Notes: generated by a model from the letters alone, not told the origin. Numbered from the stretch's first letter, positions 38,098 to 48,606 are shown. The stretch: DNA of 64,000 nt from Fuerstiella sp. (GCA_022447185.1 JAKVAY010000043.1:52263-116262), one strand, 5' to 3'. Translations and numbers: made by a program.

Positions 38098-39366
38098 ATG
38101 CTGAGCTTTCCCTGCCATATCCGATTACTTACGGCTGCAATTCTGCTGGCTGCCGGTTCCGCTGAATCTGCTGACTGGACCGAATTCCGTGGCCCGAATG
38201 GGCAGGGCCATGCGGAACAGACCGACCTGCCTGTGACCTGGAGTGAAAGCGAGAATATCGCGTGGAAAGTTGGGCTGCCAGGAGCTGGCTGGTCGTCACC
38301 CGTCATTGCTGACGGCCGAGTTTATATGACAACCGCTGTCATTGACGGTCTTGATGAAACCGCCGTCCGGTCGCTGCGTGTTCTTTGCCTGAATGCCGAA
38401 AGCGGAGCGATCATCTGGAACAACGAAGCATTTGGCGAGCAGGGTGGCGAAGTGGAAATTCACGATAAGAACAGCCACGCAAGCGCCACTCCTGTTCTGG
38501 ACGGAGACCGGCTTTATGTTCACTTTGGACCACACGGCACTGCGTGCCTGAACGTTGATGGCTCTGTGATCTGGACAAATCAGAATCTGCTCTATGCGTC
38601 CGTGCATGGCAATGGCGGGTCTCCGGCTCTTGCCGACGACATGTTAATCATGTGCTGTGATGGACGAGATAAGCGATTTGTTGTTGGACTGGACAAACTA
38701 ACGGGAAAGGAAGTCTGGAGAACCAATCGAGAGCTCGAACCAGCAAGTGGGTTCAGTTTTTCCACACCGACAATTCTGGAGGCTGCGGGGCGATCGCAGG
38801 CAATTTGTCCCGGTAGTGGAGGTGTCTGGTCCTACGATCCGAAAACCGGCGAACAATTATGGCAAGTTGCATACGGCGAAGGCTATTCCGTTGTTCCCCG
38901 ACCTGTTGTGGGCCATGGCCTGGTGTATGTGTGCAGCGGGTATGGCGACCGGCAGTTGTTTGCCATTGACCCAACCGGCCACGGCGAAGTCACAGACTCC
39001 CACGTAAAATGGAAGAGAAAAAAGTCCGTACCTCGCTGTTCGTCTCTTCTGGTGATTGGTGACGATGTCTATATGGTGGATGATGGGGGTATTGCCAGCT
39101 GTGTGGATGCAGTTTCCGGAAAAGTTCACTGGCAGCACAGACTTCCAGGGGAGTATTCTGCTTCTCCATCGTTTGCCGATGGTATGATTTACTTTCAGAA
39201 TGAGACCGGGGTCACCACCGTTGTCAAACCCGGCCGGGAATACGATGAACTTGCGAAGAACAAACTTGGTGACGGCAAAGAACGTACGTTTGCATCATTC
39301 GCGTTTCTGGAGAGTTCAATTCTGCTTCGCAGTGAATCACATCTTTATCGCATTCAGAAGCTATAG
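38098..39366 (+). CDS. Exported PQQ-binding-like beta-propeller protein
   Basis: 422 residues from the ATG at 38098; the in-frame ATG at 38047 would add residues without a sensible signal. Signal peptide ends near GSAESA. The mature start DWTEFRGPNGQGHAEQ is typical of the planctomycete PQQ-like propeller family related to BamB. Blade repeats of the form L-N-A-E-S-G-A-I-I-W, LDKLTGKEVWRT, YDPKTGEQLWQV and DAVSGKVHWQH are spaced about 50-60 residues apart. No residues needed for quinone catalysis can be identified, so a binding or assembly role is as likely as dehydrogenase activity. A DUF1501 gene follows after 183 bases on the same strand. Confidence 0.88.
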   Translation: MLSFPCHIRLLTAAILLAAGSAESADWTEFRGPNGQGHAEQTDLPVTWSESENIAWKVGLPGAGWSSPVIADGRVYMTTAVIDGLDETAVRSLRVLCLNAESGAIIWNNEAFGEQGGEVEIHDKNSHASATPVLDGDRLYVHFGPHGTACLNVDGSVIWTNQNLLYASVHGNGGSPALADDMLIMCCDGRDKRFVVGLDKLTGKEVWRTNRELEPASGFSFSTPTILEAAGRSQAICPGSGGVWSYDPKTGEQLWQVAYGEGYSVVPRPVVGHGLVYVCSGYGDRQLFAIDPTGHGEVTDSHVKWKRKKSVPRCSSLLVIGDDVYMVDDGGIASCVDAVSGKVHWQHRLPGEYSASPSFADGMIYFQNETGVTTVVKPGREYDELAKNKLGDGKERTFASFAFLESSILLRSESHLYRIQKL

Positions 39367-39549
39367 TCAGAAAACACGTCACAGAATGATTTTGAGGTGT
39401 TCGGAAACGACCACGGAAAGTCTCCCGAGAAAATTTTTCGGACACTGACTGAGTTCGTCACCAAAACATATCCAACGGCTGCCTTTGACAACTGAATCAA
39501 AGGCATTCGAATTCAGAGGCGCTGTCAAAACAATCATCGGAAAAGCCAC

Positions 39550-41037
39550 ATGCTGCGAATACTCGGATCGAGACGCGCGCTGTGCGGTGGACTCACCCGC
39601 AGAGACTCTCTGCACGTTGGAGGGTTGGCAACGCTGGGCTTGGGACTAAGCGATTTACTTAAGGCCCAGGACACGCCAGCTCTGGCCGATCCCTCGTCGG
39701 GTTTTGGCAGGGCAAAATCATGCATTCTACTTCTGCCATACGGGTCACCACCGCAGCACGAAACCTTTGATCCCAAACCAAATGCTCCTGTAGAAACTCG
39801 CGGTGAATTCAATCCCGTTGCGACCAGCGTCCCGGGACTCCAGATTTGCGAAGGACTGCCAAAAATCTCGCGAGTGATGGACAGAGTTTCCGTCATTCGA
39901 TCGATGACACATCCCTATCCGCTGCACTGCACTGCATATGTGACAAGCGGGATCCCGGACTATTCTCCCGCTCTGGAAACCCGGCCGCGCGATCCCCAGC
40001 TCTGGCCGTATATCGGATCTGTCGTCGATTATGTCGACGAACGAACGACAGGGAAGGCACCCAACGTTCCACGAAATATCGCGATTCCGTGGAAAATGAA
40101 TTCGCGTGGTGGCGAAGCCGCGTCTGTGCAGGCAGGTCCCTATGCGACATTTCTGGGTTCCGCCTATGACCCGGTGTTGACGAATTTTTCAGCCAAGGGA
40201 ACTCGTGAAATCATCAAGCAGCGACCGTTCGGCGTCGAACACAAAGTCAGGGATCCGTATGCTGGAATTGATCCTGCCGCGCAGTTTGAAATCGCAGGAA
40301 TCGGAGAAAGCAACAACATAACTCTGGACCGACTCAACAGACGACGCAACCTCCTGGATCAGTTGTCTGATGCGACAAAGGATATGGAAAACAAGCGATC
40401 GGTGGTCAATCTTAACCGCTATCGACAAATGGCATGGTCGCTGTTGTCATCACCCAGGATTCGTGACGCTCTTAATATTCAGGCGGAATCCAGCAATTTA
40501 CGTGACAGTTATGGAATGACACTCTTCGGTCAGTCCTGTCTACTGGCCCGTCGACTCGTCGACGCAGGAAGTCGGTTTGTCACTGTTTTCTGGGACGAAT
40601 ACGCGTATCTCAATACGGACTGGGACACTCACTGGAACCAGACGCCAAGACTTAAAGGCTGGTTGTGGCCGGGATTTGATGCTGCATTTTCCGGACTGAT
40701 CCTCGACCTCGAACGGCGTGGCACGCTCGATGAAACACTGGTGATCTGGATGAGTGAACACGGACGAACTCCTCGCTTCAACGCCGAGGGTGGCCGTGAT
40801 CACTGGTCGCGAGTCTACTCGATCGCCTTAGCCGGCGCAGGTATTCCACGTGGTCAGGTCATTGGATCGAGCGACCATTTGGGCGGTGATGTTCACGACA
40901 ACCCCGTTTCGCCCAAGGACATTCTGGCCACAATTTACCATTTGCTTGGAATCGACGCCAAAACAATCATCCATGACGGACTCGGCCGACCATTACCGAT
41001 AGCCGGTACGGGAACGGTTCGGAACGAGTTGATTTAG
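39550..41037 (+). CDS. DUF1501 exported protein without adjacent PSD1
   Basis: 495 residues. N-terminal GLTRRDSLHVGGLATLGLGL is a twin-arginine-type signal. It belongs to a more divergent DUF1501 branch than the other copies: LLPYGSPPQHETFDPKPNAP replaces the usual NGGPSQ block, and the C-terminal core reads IWMSEHGRTPRFN ... GGRDHWSRVYS ... GSSDHLGG ... DILATIYHLLGID. The Asp/His residues of the phosphatase-like metal site are kept. The preceding gene on the strand is the PQQ propeller, not a PSD1 protein. Reaction unknown. Confidence 0.88.
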   Translation: MLRILGSRRALCGGLTRRDSLHVGGLATLGLGLSDLLKAQDTPALADPSSGFGRAKSCILLLPYGSPPQHETFDPKPNAPVETRGEFNPVATSVPGLQICEGLPKISRVMDRVSVIRSMTHPYPLHCTAYVTSGIPDYSPALETRPRDPQLWPYIGSVVDYVDERTTGKAPNVPRNIAIPWKMNSRGGEAASVQAGPYATFLGSAYDPVLTNFSAKGTREIIKQRPFGVEHKVRDPYAGIDPAAQFEIAGIGESNNITLDRLNRRRNLLDQLSDATKDMENKRSVVNLNRYRQMAWSLLSSPRIRDALNIQAESSNLRDSYGMTLFGQSCLLARRLVDAGSRFVTVFWDEYAYLNTDWDTHWNQTPRLKGWLWPGFDAAFSGLILDLERRGTLDETLVIWMSEHGRTPRFNAEGGRDHWSRVYSIALAGAGIPRGQVIGSSDHLGGDVHDNPVSPKDILATIYHLLGIDAKTIIHDGLGRPLPIAGTGTVRNELI

Positions 41038-41053
41038 TCTAACGTCGTTTGCG

Positions 41054-41075
41054 CCGAGACCTTGAAAAGTCTCGG
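41054..41075. terminator. Hairpin between convergent DUF1501 and dapL genes
   Basis: CCGAGAC (41054-41060) and GTCTCGG (41069-41075) form a 7-bp stem with an 8-base loop, in a 55-base gap between two convergent stop codons. The location suits a shared terminator, although no T-tract follows on either strand. Confidence 0.4.
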
Positions 41076-41092
41076 ATTCGATCCATCTGACA

Positions 41093-42328
41093 TTATGGAC
41101 CGGCGACTGCCAGCTTGAATCGTTCCAGCGCTGCTTCGACGTTTTCCCGACTGTTAAAGGCACTCAGCCGAAAGTAGCCTTCTCCGGCGGCTCCGAATCC
41201 GCTGCCTGGAGTTCCCACCAGATGTCCCTTTGACAGCAACACATCGAAGAAGTCCCAGCTGTTGAGACCATTTGGTGTTTTGAGCCACACGTAGGGCGCG
41301 TTTTCTCCACCGTAGACCGTGATCCCAAGTTCCTGCAGTCCTTCTCGCAAAAGTCGAGCATTCGTCATATAGAAATTAACAAGGTCACGGATCTGCCCGC
41401 GGCCCTCTTCCGAATACGCCGCTGCTGCTCCTTTCTGAACCACAAACGACGCACCGTTGAATTTGGTACACTGCCGACGATTCCAAAGTTCACGCAGGGA
41501 CACATGTTCGTCACCGACCGGGATGGTGACGTCTCGGGGAACAACCGTAAATGCACATCGTGTCCCTGTGAATCCGGCGTTCTTGCTGAAACTGCGAAAT
41601 TCAACAGCAACCTCACGGGCGCCGCTGATTTCATAAATCGAATGGGGAATGTCATCATCAGCAATGTAGGCTTCATATGCAGCATCGAACAGAATTATGG
41701 AGCCGTATTCTTTCGCGTAATCCACCCATTGCTGAAGAGTTTCACGAGTTGCAACCGTTCCCGTGGGATTATTGGGATAGCACAGATAGATCAAATCCAC
41801 AGGCTCCGATGGCAACTGCGGAATGAATCCGTTCTCTTCGGTTACCGGCAGATAGACGAGTCCTCCATAGCGACCGTCGTCATCCGCCGGTCCGGTGTGT
41901 CCTGCCATGACGTTGGTATCCACGTAAACCGGGTACACGGGATCTGTAATCGCAATGCGGTTTCCTGGTCCGAAAATATCCAGAATGTTGCCACTGTCAC
42001 ACTTGGAGCCGTCTGAAACAAAGATTTCATCGGCCGCTACGCTCACACCACGATCCTGGTAGTCATACTTCGCGATGCAGTCCCGCAAAAACGAATAACC
42101 CTGTTCCGGACCATATCCATGAAATGACTCACGACTGGCCATTTCGTCAACGGCTTCATGCATAGCGTTCACGATGGCCAGTGGCAGGGGCTCTGTAACG
42201 TCACCAATCCCCAGCCGAATAATGTCAGCATCGGGATTGCCCTTAGAAAATTCTGATACGCGGCGTGCGATCTCAGGAAACAGATAGCCAGCTTTAAGCT
42301 TCAGGAAATTCTCGTTGATCTGAACCAT
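41093..42328 (-). CDS. dapL: LL-diaminopimelate aminotransferase
   Basis: 411 residues, full length. It converts tetrahydrodipicolinate to LL-diaminopimelate in one PLP-dependent transamination with glutamate, the short route to lysine and peptidoglycan precursors used in chlamydiae, plants and many PVC bacteria. Diagnostic features: N-terminal [20 protein letters not shown], the [10 protein letters not shown] loop, [12 protein letters not shown], the PLP lysine K249 in [12 protein letters not shown] and the C-terminal [20 protein letters not shown]. It stands alone, divergent from the DAHP synthase gene. Confidence 0.97.
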   Translation of the reverse strand: MVQINENFLKLKAGYLFPEIARRVSEFSKGNPDADIIRLGIGDVTEPLPLAIVNAMHEAVDEMASRESFHGYGPEQGYSFLRDCIAKYDYQDRGVSVAADEIFVSDGSKCDSGNILDIFGPGNRIAITDPVYPVYVDTNVMAGHTGPADDDGRYGGLVYLPVTEENGFIPQLPSEPVDLIYLCYPNNPTGTVATRETLQQWVDYAKEYGSIILFDAAYEAYIADDDIPHSIYEISGAREVAVEFRSFSKNAGFTGTRCAFTVVPRDVTIPVGDEHVSLRELWNRRQCTKFNGASFVVQKGAAAAYSEEGRGQIRDLVNFYMTNARLLREGLQELGITVYGGENAPYVWLKTPNGLNSWDFFDVLLSKGHLVGTPGSGFGAAGEGYFRLSAFNSRENVEAALERFKLAVAGP

Positions 42329-42624
42329 GATTTACTACTGCAGGTCGAGGCGCAGGAACGCTGATGATTGAAACCGGGCACGATAAAGGGCCAGTCATCT
42401 GCATCGTTACATCACGCTGCAGAATCACGGACGTGTCACTTCCGGCGGAAAGTGTGGTATAGCAACCCTGGGCACCGATGTCAGCGATCCGAGATTAAAC
42501 AGGATCGACTTTAGCACTAAGGATGCCTTTCGTCGGACCAACGGCGCGAGAATCCATCGCAGTCTGAGGGAATTTATCCGTAAATTGGGTGCAAAACGGA
42601 CGTCACACGGAAACAATTTCGCCC
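42329..42624. other. Divergent promoter region, dapL / DAHP synthase
   Basis: 296 bases between two divergent amino-acid biosynthesis genes. No ORF or strong repeat was seen. Both promoters must be here but none could be placed with confidence. Confidence 0.4.
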
Positions 42625-43959
42625 ATGAGTATTGAATGGACCCCGGAGTCGTGGCAGTCTCGACTTGCACAGCAGCAGCCTGTTTACGACGATCAGCAAC
42701 AGGTCAGCGAAATTCTGCGAACGCTTGGGCAGCTTCCGCCACTGGTCACCGCATGGGAAGTCGATCGACTGCGGCAGCAACTGGCCGACGCTGCAACCGG
42801 AAACGCATTTGTACTGCAGGGTGGCGACTGCTCCGAAAGTTTCGCTGACTGCAATGCTGTCTCAATTTTAAGGAAATTGAAGGTACTGATTCAGATGAGC
42901 CTCGTGCTCATCTGTCGCTCTCACCAGAAGGTCATCCGAATTGGCCGCATTGCCGGTCAGTACGCCAAACCTCGTTCGGCCAGTGTTGAAAGCCGCGATG
43001 GGGTCGAATTGCCAAGTTACCGCGGGGACATTGTCAACCGCAGCGGGTTCACGGAAGCGGACCGTCGACCGAATCCGGATCTGTTGCTGCGGGCGTATGA
43101 ACGCTCTGCTTTGACAATCAATTTTATACGGGCGCTTAGTGAGGGTGGATTTGCCGATCTGCACCATCCGGAAAACTGGGATCTGGAATTCGTTCGGAAT
43201 ACACCAGGATCACGTCGATACCAGGAACTGCTGGAATCACTCAGCGACGCGATTCGCTTTATGGAAGTCGTGTCCGGAACGGAACTCGAGCAGCTCACTC
43301 GGGTCGACTTTTTCACATCGCATGAAGGACTGCATTTATTGTTCGAACAGGCTGTCACGCGAACCGATCAACGCAATCGCGGGTCATACAACCTAAGTAC
43401 TCACCTGCCGTGGATTGGCGATCGAACGCGGGCTATCGACGGCGCCCATGTGGAATACTTTCGAGGAATTCGTAATCCCATTGGTGTTAAGATTGGAAAT
43501 TCAATGGCAGCGGATGAACTGGTCGATCTGATCCGTATTCTAAACCCCGAAAATGAACCGGGGCGTCTGACTCTGATTCATCGATTTGGTGCGGAAAGAA
43601 TTGCGTCTCACCTGCCTCAGCTTGCCGAAAGCGTCCGACGCGCTCGACTCAACGTACTGTGGAGCTGCGATCCAATGCATGGAAATATCCAGACAACCAG
43701 AAACGGAATCAAGACACGAGCCTTTGACGATATTACGCTGGAAATCATTTCCGCATTTCGGATCCACAATGAAGCAGGGACGCGATTGAGTGGCATCCAT
43801 CTGGAACTGACGGGCGAGGATGTTACGGAGTGTCTGGGCGGGCCGGCTAATCTTACTGAGCTGGATCTGCAGCGCGATTATCGCAGCCAGGTGGATCCTC
43901 GACTGAATTACGAACAGGCTATGGAGATTGCGTTCCTGATCGCCGAACAGATGAAGTAG
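42625..43959 (+). CDS. 3-deoxy-7-phosphoheptulonate synthase, class II
   Basis: 444 residues from the ATG at 42625, giving the family's normal N-terminus (MSIEWTPESWQSR). It catalyses the first step of the shikimate pathway: phosphoenolpyruvate plus erythrose 4-phosphate to DAHP. Class II (plant/mycobacterial type) motifs: GGDCSESF at 66-73 with the metal-binding Cys, RIGRIAGQYAKPRS near 109-122 for phosphoenolpyruvate binding, TSHEGLHL, GVKIGNSM, WSCDPMHGN with Asp and His ligands, and GIHLELTGEDVTEC. The gene symbol is left empty because class II enzymes are named variously (aroF, aroG, aroH). The next gene, hisB, follows after 144 bases. Confidence 0.95.
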   Translation: MSIEWTPESWQSRLAQQQPVYDDQQQVSEILRTLGQLPPLVTAWEVDRLRQQLADAATGNAFVLQGGDCSESFADCNAVSILRKLKVLIQMSLVLICRSHQKVIRIGRIAGQYAKPRSASVESRDGVELPSYRGDIVNRSGFTEADRRPNPDLLLRAYERSALTINFIRALSEGGFADLHHPENWDLEFVRNTPGSRRYQELLESLSDAIRFMEVVSGTELEQLTRVDFFTSHEGLHLLFEQAVTRTDQRNRGSYNLSTHLPWIGDRTRAIDGAHVEYFRGIRNPIGVKIGNSMAADELVDLIRILNPENEPGRLTLIHRFGAERIASHLPQLAESVRRARLNVLWSCDPMHGNIQTTRNGIKTRAFDDITLEIISAFRIHNEAGTRLSGIHLELTGEDVTECLGGPANLTELDLQRDYRSQVDPRLNYEQAMEIAFLIAEQMK

Positions 43960-44031
43960 AATCCGTTACATGCTCAACCATCCGCTGTGAAATTCTTAAA
44001 TGTGTGCATGTGTTCGCGCCAGCCGGCAGCA

Positions 44032-44046
44032 GGCATATTATATGCC
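44032..44046. promoter_or_regulatory. 15-bp palindrome upstream of hisB
   Basis: GGCATAT-T-ATATGCC is a perfect 7-1-7 palindrome 58 bases before the hisB start, and it embeds a TATTAT -10-like hexamer. It could be an operator overlapping the promoter. Confidence 0.35.
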
Positions 44047-44103
44047 CCAGGCGAGTCAGAAGCGGGAACAGCAGAACCAGATGGACTCAATGAGGTACTC
44101 CAG

Positions 44104-44697
44104 ATGACGCGGACAGCCGAAATCACACGCGAGACTGCCGAAACATCGATTCGACTGTCGCTTGACATTGATGGCTCCGGCAAATGCGATATTCAGACCA
44201 ACATCGGTTTCTTTGATCACATGCTCACATTGCTGGCGCGACACGGCCTGCTGGATCTGAGCGTGAAGGCCGAGGGTGACCTGCACGTCGATCAACATCA
44301 TACGGTAGAAGATGTTGGAATTTGTCTCGGTCAGGCAATTGCGGAAGCGATTGGCGACAAAGCCGGAATCCTGCGGTATGGCGATGTCACGCTGCCGATG
44401 GAAGAAACGCTGGTGACGTCAGCCCTTGATCTCAGCGGTCGATTCGCTTTCGTATACGACGTGGAGTTCCCTACTGAGAAAATCGGAGAATTTGACACTC
44501 AACTGATTCAGGAATTCTGGAATGCCGCTGCATCCAATGCCCGCATGAATCTGCACCTCATATTGCACCATGGTTCGAACAGTCATCACATCGCGGAGGG
44601 CTGTTTCAAGGCAACGGCCCGCGCACTGCGGAAAGCCGTTGCCGTGGATCCTCGACAAACCGGTGTTCCTTCGTCCAAGGGCACTCTGACGCAGTAG
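44104..44697 (+). CDS. hisB: Imidazoleglycerol-phosphate dehydratase
   Basis: 197 residues from the ATG at 44104; an upstream in-frame ATG at 43987 would add 39 residues not found in the family, and GAGG sits just before the chosen start. It dehydrates imidazole-glycerol phosphate to imidazole-acetol phosphate in histidine synthesis. The two manganese-binding His motifs are present: HHTVED at 65-70 and HHGSNSHH at about 155-162, with [13 protein letters not shown] in the first repeat. It is the mono-functional form, without the HisB phosphatase domain of enterobacteria. No other his genes are in the window. Confidence 0.97.
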   Translation: MTRTAEITRETAETSIRLSLDIDGSGKCDIQTNIGFFDHMLTLLARHGLLDLSVKAEGDLHVDQHHTVEDVGICLGQAIAEAIGDKAGILRYGDVTLPMEETLVTSALDLSGRFAFVYDVEFPTEKIGEFDTQLIQEFWNAAASNARMNLHLILHHGSNSHHIAEGCFKATARALRKAVAVDPRQTGVPSSKGTLTQ

Positions 44698-44772
44698 CCG
44701 GCAGCATTGATGAATTCGTACGCTCTCCGGCAATAACTCTATTTTTCAGATTCAATTCGGTTCAGGCCTGTT

Positions 44773-46836
44773 ATGACTCAGCGGCAGCTACTTGTCACAG
44801 CGGCATTACCCTATGCCAACGGACACATTCATATCGGGCATCTGGTCGAGTACATTCAGGCTGACATCTGGGTGCGATTCCAGAAACTGCGTGGCCACCG
44901 CGTTCTGTTTGTGTGTGCGGACGACACACATGGAACGGCCATCATGCTGCGAGCTCGCAGAGAGAATCGCAGCGAAGAAGACGTCATTGCCGAAATGCGA
45001 GAAGCTCATCTCCGTGACTTTACGCAGTTCCAGATCGAATTTGACAATTATGGCAGTACTCACAGTCCGGAAAACCGTGAATTGTGCAAAACAATCTGGC
45101 AGTCGCTCGTTGATGCGGGACTGGTTCGTGAAAAAGAAGTCTCGCAACTGTTCGATCCTGTGGCTCAAACATTCCTGGCCGATCGATTTGTACGCGGCAC
45201 CTGTCCAAAATGTCAGGCTGCTAATCAGCCAGGAGACAACTGCAGTAAATGTGGATCGACTTATTCTCCTGCGGATCTGATCGATCCGACGAGTACACTG
45301 TCAGATGCCGCCCCGGAAATGCGGACAGCAACACATCTGTTCATTCAGCTGGAGCAACTGCACGAGTTTCTCAACGAATGGACTCAATCCGGCAAATGTC
45401 TGCAACCGGAAGTCGCCAGGTACCTCAAGGGTCATTTTCTGAGCAACGAATTGAGAGATTGGGACATTTCGCGTCCAAATCCGTATTTCGGATTTGATAT
45501 TCCTGACAGCCCCGGCAATTCGTGGTACGTCTGGTTCGATGCTCCGATTGGATATATGGCTTCTACAGAACAGTGGTGCACGACCCACGGTGGCCAACTG
45601 GATGACTGGTGGAAGAACGATCGCGCAGAAATTCATCATTTCATCGGCAAAGACATCACTTATTTCCACACGCTGTTTTGGCCTGGGATGCTGAAGACGG
45701 CCGGATTCAACCTGCCCCACAGGATTCACATTCATGGATTCCTCACGGTGGGTGGCGAAAAAATGTCCAAGTCTCAGGGCACGTTTGTGATGGCGTCCAC
45801 TTACCTGAATCACCTGCCGGCACAGGTGCTGAGGTACTACTACGCCGCTAAAGTAGGCAGTGGTCTGGACGACATTGATTTGAATCCTGGGGAACTGGTT
45901 GCCCGAGTGAATTCAGACCTGATTGGCAATATCGTCAACCTGGCTTCAAGGGCGGCGAAATTCGTCCAGGGCGGAAAACTGGCTGAGGTCTATCCGGACG
46001 ACGGAGGACTGTTCGCTCATGCCGCCGAACGGGCCGATCGACTGGCCGAATTGTTTGAAACACGCCGCTACAGCGAAGCAATGCGTGAAATTATGCAATT
46101 GGGTGATCGCGCCAACAAATACGTCGAAGATTGTGCGCCGTGGATCCTGCGTAAGGATCCGGGGCGTGCGGACGAACTGCGGGACGTCTGTACGGTGGCT
46201 CTCAACCTGTTTCGACAACTGGTAGTCTACCTGTCACCCGTGCTTCCCGAACTGGCTCAACAAACCAACAGGCTGCTGAATGTTCCGATCAGACACTGGG
46301 ATGACTCCCAGGTTCCGCTGACAGGAACAGCTGTCAGCAGGTTCCAACACCTTATGAAACGAATCGAAGAGAAACAGGTCAGTGCAATGATTGAAGAAAG
46401 TAAAGAGACGTTTGCAGAAGAACAAGCCAACACCTCTGTACCCGCGTATCATCCGGCTGATACCTGGAAGGATTCTGGTGACGCACTGGTGAATGAACCG
46501 ATGAGCAGCGAATGCACCATTGATGATTTTGTGAAAGTGGATCTCCGAGTTGCCCGAATCATTGAAGCCGGTCACGTGGAAGGAGCTGATAAGCTGCTGC
46601 ATCTGACACTTTCGCTGGGTGGTGGCAAGACTCGCAGTGTTTTTGCCGGAATCAAAGCCGCTTATGATCCGGAATCGCTCGTTGGACGACTCGTAATCTG
46701 CGTGGCGAATCTCAAGCCACGAAAGATGAAGTTTGGTCTCAGCGAAGGAATGGTGTGCGCCAGTGGAACCGGCGGAAAAGAAGTCTTTCTCCTGAGTCCG
46801 GATGACGGTTCCGTACCAGGACAGCGGGTGCACTAA
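44773..46836 (+). CDS. metG: Methionyl-tRNA synthetase
   Basis: 687 residues, the long form. Class I signatures: GHIHIGH at 17-23 and KMSKS at 330-334. The connective-peptide zinc knuckle is complete with C144-P-K-C147 and C157-S-K-C160. An anticodon-binding helical domain follows ([26 protein letters not shown]), and the C-terminal 108 residues are an EMAP-II/Trbp111-like tRNA-binding domain ([17 protein letters not shown] ... [15 protein letters not shown]) that dimerises the enzyme. It charges tRNA-Met for initiation and elongation. It starts 75 bases after hisB on the same strand. Confidence 0.97.
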   Translation: MTQRQLLVTAALPYANGHIHIGHLVEYIQADIWVRFQKLRGHRVLFVCADDTHGTAIMLRARRENRSEEDVIAEMREAHLRDFTQFQIEFDNYGSTHSPENRELCKTIWQSLVDAGLVREKEVSQLFDPVAQTFLADRFVRGTCPKCQAANQPGDNCSKCGSTYSPADLIDPTSTLSDAAPEMRTATHLFIQLEQLHEFLNEWTQSGKCLQPEVARYLKGHFLSNELRDWDISRPNPYFGFDIPDSPGNSWYVWFDAPIGYMASTEQWCTTHGGQLDDWWKNDRAEIHHFIGKDITYFHTLFWPGMLKTAGFNLPHRIHIHGFLTVGGEKMSKSQGTFVMASTYLNHLPAQVLRYYYAAKVGSGLDDIDLNPGELVARVNSDLIGNIVNLASRAAKFVQGGKLAEVYPDDGGLFAHAAERADRLAELFETRRYSEAMREIMQLGDRANKYVEDCAPWILRKDPGRADELRDVCTVALNLFRQLVVYLSPVLPELAQQTNRLLNVPIRHWDDSQVPLTGTAVSRFQHLMKRIEEKQVSAMIEESKETFAEEQANTSVPAYHPADTWKDSGDALVNEPMSSECTIDDFVKVDLRVARIIEAGHVEGADKLLHLTLSLGGGKTRSVFAGIKAAYDPESLVGRLVICVANLKPRKMKFGLSEGMVCASGTGGKEVFLLSPDDGSVPGQRVH

Positions 46837-47023
46837 TTCATCATCGCAGTCAGTCGGAAAAAGGGCCACAATAGAGCGACTGTCGCTCGGTTGCGCGCAT
46901 ATCGGACTCGTGTGGACGGTAACTGGTTTACTTTCCGCGGGATCGACTGAACACTCATGTGAACAATGCTGTGGAAGCCAGGCTGTATCGACAGGTCGGG
47001 CTTCTCTTCATTCAGGCAATTTC

Positions 47024-47950
47024 ATGTATCTGTTTACACTGGCTGATCGGATTGCCCGGGGACTGCGTCAGGTCGATCTCGTACGAATTGAACACCACCG
47101 GAGGTTCCTGCTGACTCAACAACTGTCCGACGGAGGATTTCGAGGTCGCGAAGGCGACTCGGATCTTTACTATACCGGGTTTGCCGTTCGCGGCCTGGCA
47201 GTGACCGGTGGACTGACTTCTTCAATCCGGGACTCGACAGCAGCATTCCTTTCTGAACAGGACCCTCTGGAGCTGAATGTTATTGATTTGCTGAGTTGGT
47301 TTTACAGTGCACTGGTGATCCAGGCGTCAAACGGTCCCAATTTGCTGGACAATCAGCCACCGGAGTTCATTAACCGCGTCGCAATCCGACTGGAATCACT
47401 GCGGACCAGTGATGGCGGTTACGCAAAAAGTCGCGATGGAACAGCCGGAAGTACCTACCACTCATTTCTGGTTGCGTTGACATGGCAGATGCTGGGCAGG
47501 GCTGTTCCGCGACCGAATGCGCTAATTCAGTTCCTGTACGATCGACAGCGAGAGGATGGCGGGTTCGTGGAAATTGATCCGATGAAACGAAGCGGTACCA
47601 ATCCGACAGCTGCCGCAGTTGCCCTTCTGAGCGACCTGAATGGTATGGATGACGACATTAGATCGGATGTGCTCGGCTTCCTGACCGATGTCGTGAGCGG
47701 CGAAGGTGGTTTTCAGGCAAATGCTCGTATTCCGTTTGCAGACGGCCTTTCAACGTTTACCGGGCTGTTGACAGCACAGGATCTGGGACGAGGCGATATG
47801 ATACCGTCGGATCGGATTCATGAATTCCTGACTTGTGCACTGGAACGGGAAGAAGGTGGGTTCATGGGTGCCAGCTGGGATCAGCAGGCGGATGCGGAGT
47901 ACACGTTTTATGGTTTAGGAATTTTGGGACTACTGAACACCGAGTCATAG
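47024..47950 (+). CDS. Prenyltransferase/squalene-cyclase-repeat protein
   Basis: 308 residues from the ATG at 47024; an open frame reaches back to 46802 inside metG but lacks protein-like composition. Five alpha-alpha toroid repeats with the DGGF/GGY motif are visible: LSDGGFRGR, TSDGGYAKS, REDGGFVEI, GEGGFQANA and EEGGFMGAS. This is the repeat of protein prenyltransferase beta subunits and terpene cyclases. The Asp, Cys and His that hold zinc in farnesyl/geranylgeranyl transferases are not apparent (the chain has no Cys until residue 280) and no terpene-cyclase DxDD motif is seen. Enzyme activity is therefore doubtful and a binding role possible. Confidence 0.8.
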   Translation: MYLFTLADRIARGLRQVDLVRIEHHRRFLLTQQLSDGGFRGREGDSDLYYTGFAVRGLAVTGGLTSSIRDSTAAFLSEQDPLELNVIDLLSWFYSALVIQASNGPNLLDNQPPEFINRVAIRLESLRTSDGGYAKSRDGTAGSTYHSFLVALTWQMLGRAVPRPNALIQFLYDRQREDGGFVEIDPMKRSGTNPTAAAVALLSDLNGMDDDIRSDVLGFLTDVVSGEGGFQANARIPFADGLSTFTGLLTAQDLGRGDMIPSDRIHEFLTCALEREEGGFMGASWDQQADAEYTFYGLGILGLLNTES

Positions 47951-48021
47951 ATCGATGACTAGACAGACAGGCACTTCGAAAGACAATGGAACCGTATTTC
48001 AAATTGCGTGGATGAAAAACA

Positions 48022-48606
48022 ATGATCACGGGACTCATGACAGCCCAGGAGTTTGTTGAAACGAGGCATACATTTCCGGAAGGTGGTCGCTGGCATGAAC
48101 TGCACTCAGGCCGACCGGTTTTACTGGAGTCTCCCAATGACGAACATGGAACGGTCGTCCTGAACCTTTCCCGGGCCATGGCTCGGTGGTTCAGCAGTCA
48201 AACCGCGGAATTTTCCGGCTACGCTGCGCACGACGTGGGCATACATGTGGAAACAGCCCCCGATACAGTGCTAATGCCACCTGTCAGCTATTTCGACAAG
48301 GGAAACCGTTTTGGGCAGTCCGATCTGCTGATTGCCACACTGGTGCCGAAGCTCGTTGTGGAAATTGCTTCGTCGAACGACCGACGGCAGTTGGTCAGAG
48401 AGCGGACTCTGATGTTTCTGAACCACGGGGTCGAATGCGTATGGATTACAGATCCATTCAAACGGGAAGTCCAGATTCTTGAACGAGGTGCGCATACCCT
48501 TGTGCTGGGTGACCATCAAACTCTCGATGGCGGTGATCAGCTGCCTGGGTTTGAGTTGACTGTCGCAGAATTGTTTACTCAACCCGATTGGTGGAAGAAA
48601 ATGTGA
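48022..48606 (+). CDS. Uma2-fold (DUF820) protein with altered nuclease residues
   Basis: 194 residues matching the Uma2/DUF820 PD-(D/E)xK-like family (PF05685): RWHELHSGRPVLLES at the N-terminus, LVPKLVVEIASSNDR in the core, and GVECVWITDPFKREVQI near the end. Family members usually have a catalytic Asp in a PDVxF motif, an ExS motif and a Lys in an EKV motif. Here the first reads MPPVSYF, with Pro in place of Asp, and the last reads RERT, with Arg in place of Lys; only the Glu of VVEIAS remains. It may have lost nuclease activity. It stands 71 bases after the prenyltransferase-repeat gene. Confidence 0.75.
   Translation: MITGLMTAQEFVETRHTFPEGGRWHELHSGRPVLLESPNDEHGTVVLNLSRAMARWFSSQTAEFSGYAAHDVGIHVETAPDTVLMPPVSYFDKGNRFGQSDLLIATLVPKLVVEIASSNDRRQLVRERTLMFLNHGVECVWITDPFKREVQILERGAHTLVLGDHQTLDGGDQLPGFELTVAELFTQPDWWKKM

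Noticed and set aside
46802..47023. Upstream extension of the prenyltransferase-repeat gene into metG
   Set aside because: It overlaps the metG stop and has no protein-like features; the ATG at 47024 begins a helix typical of the fold.
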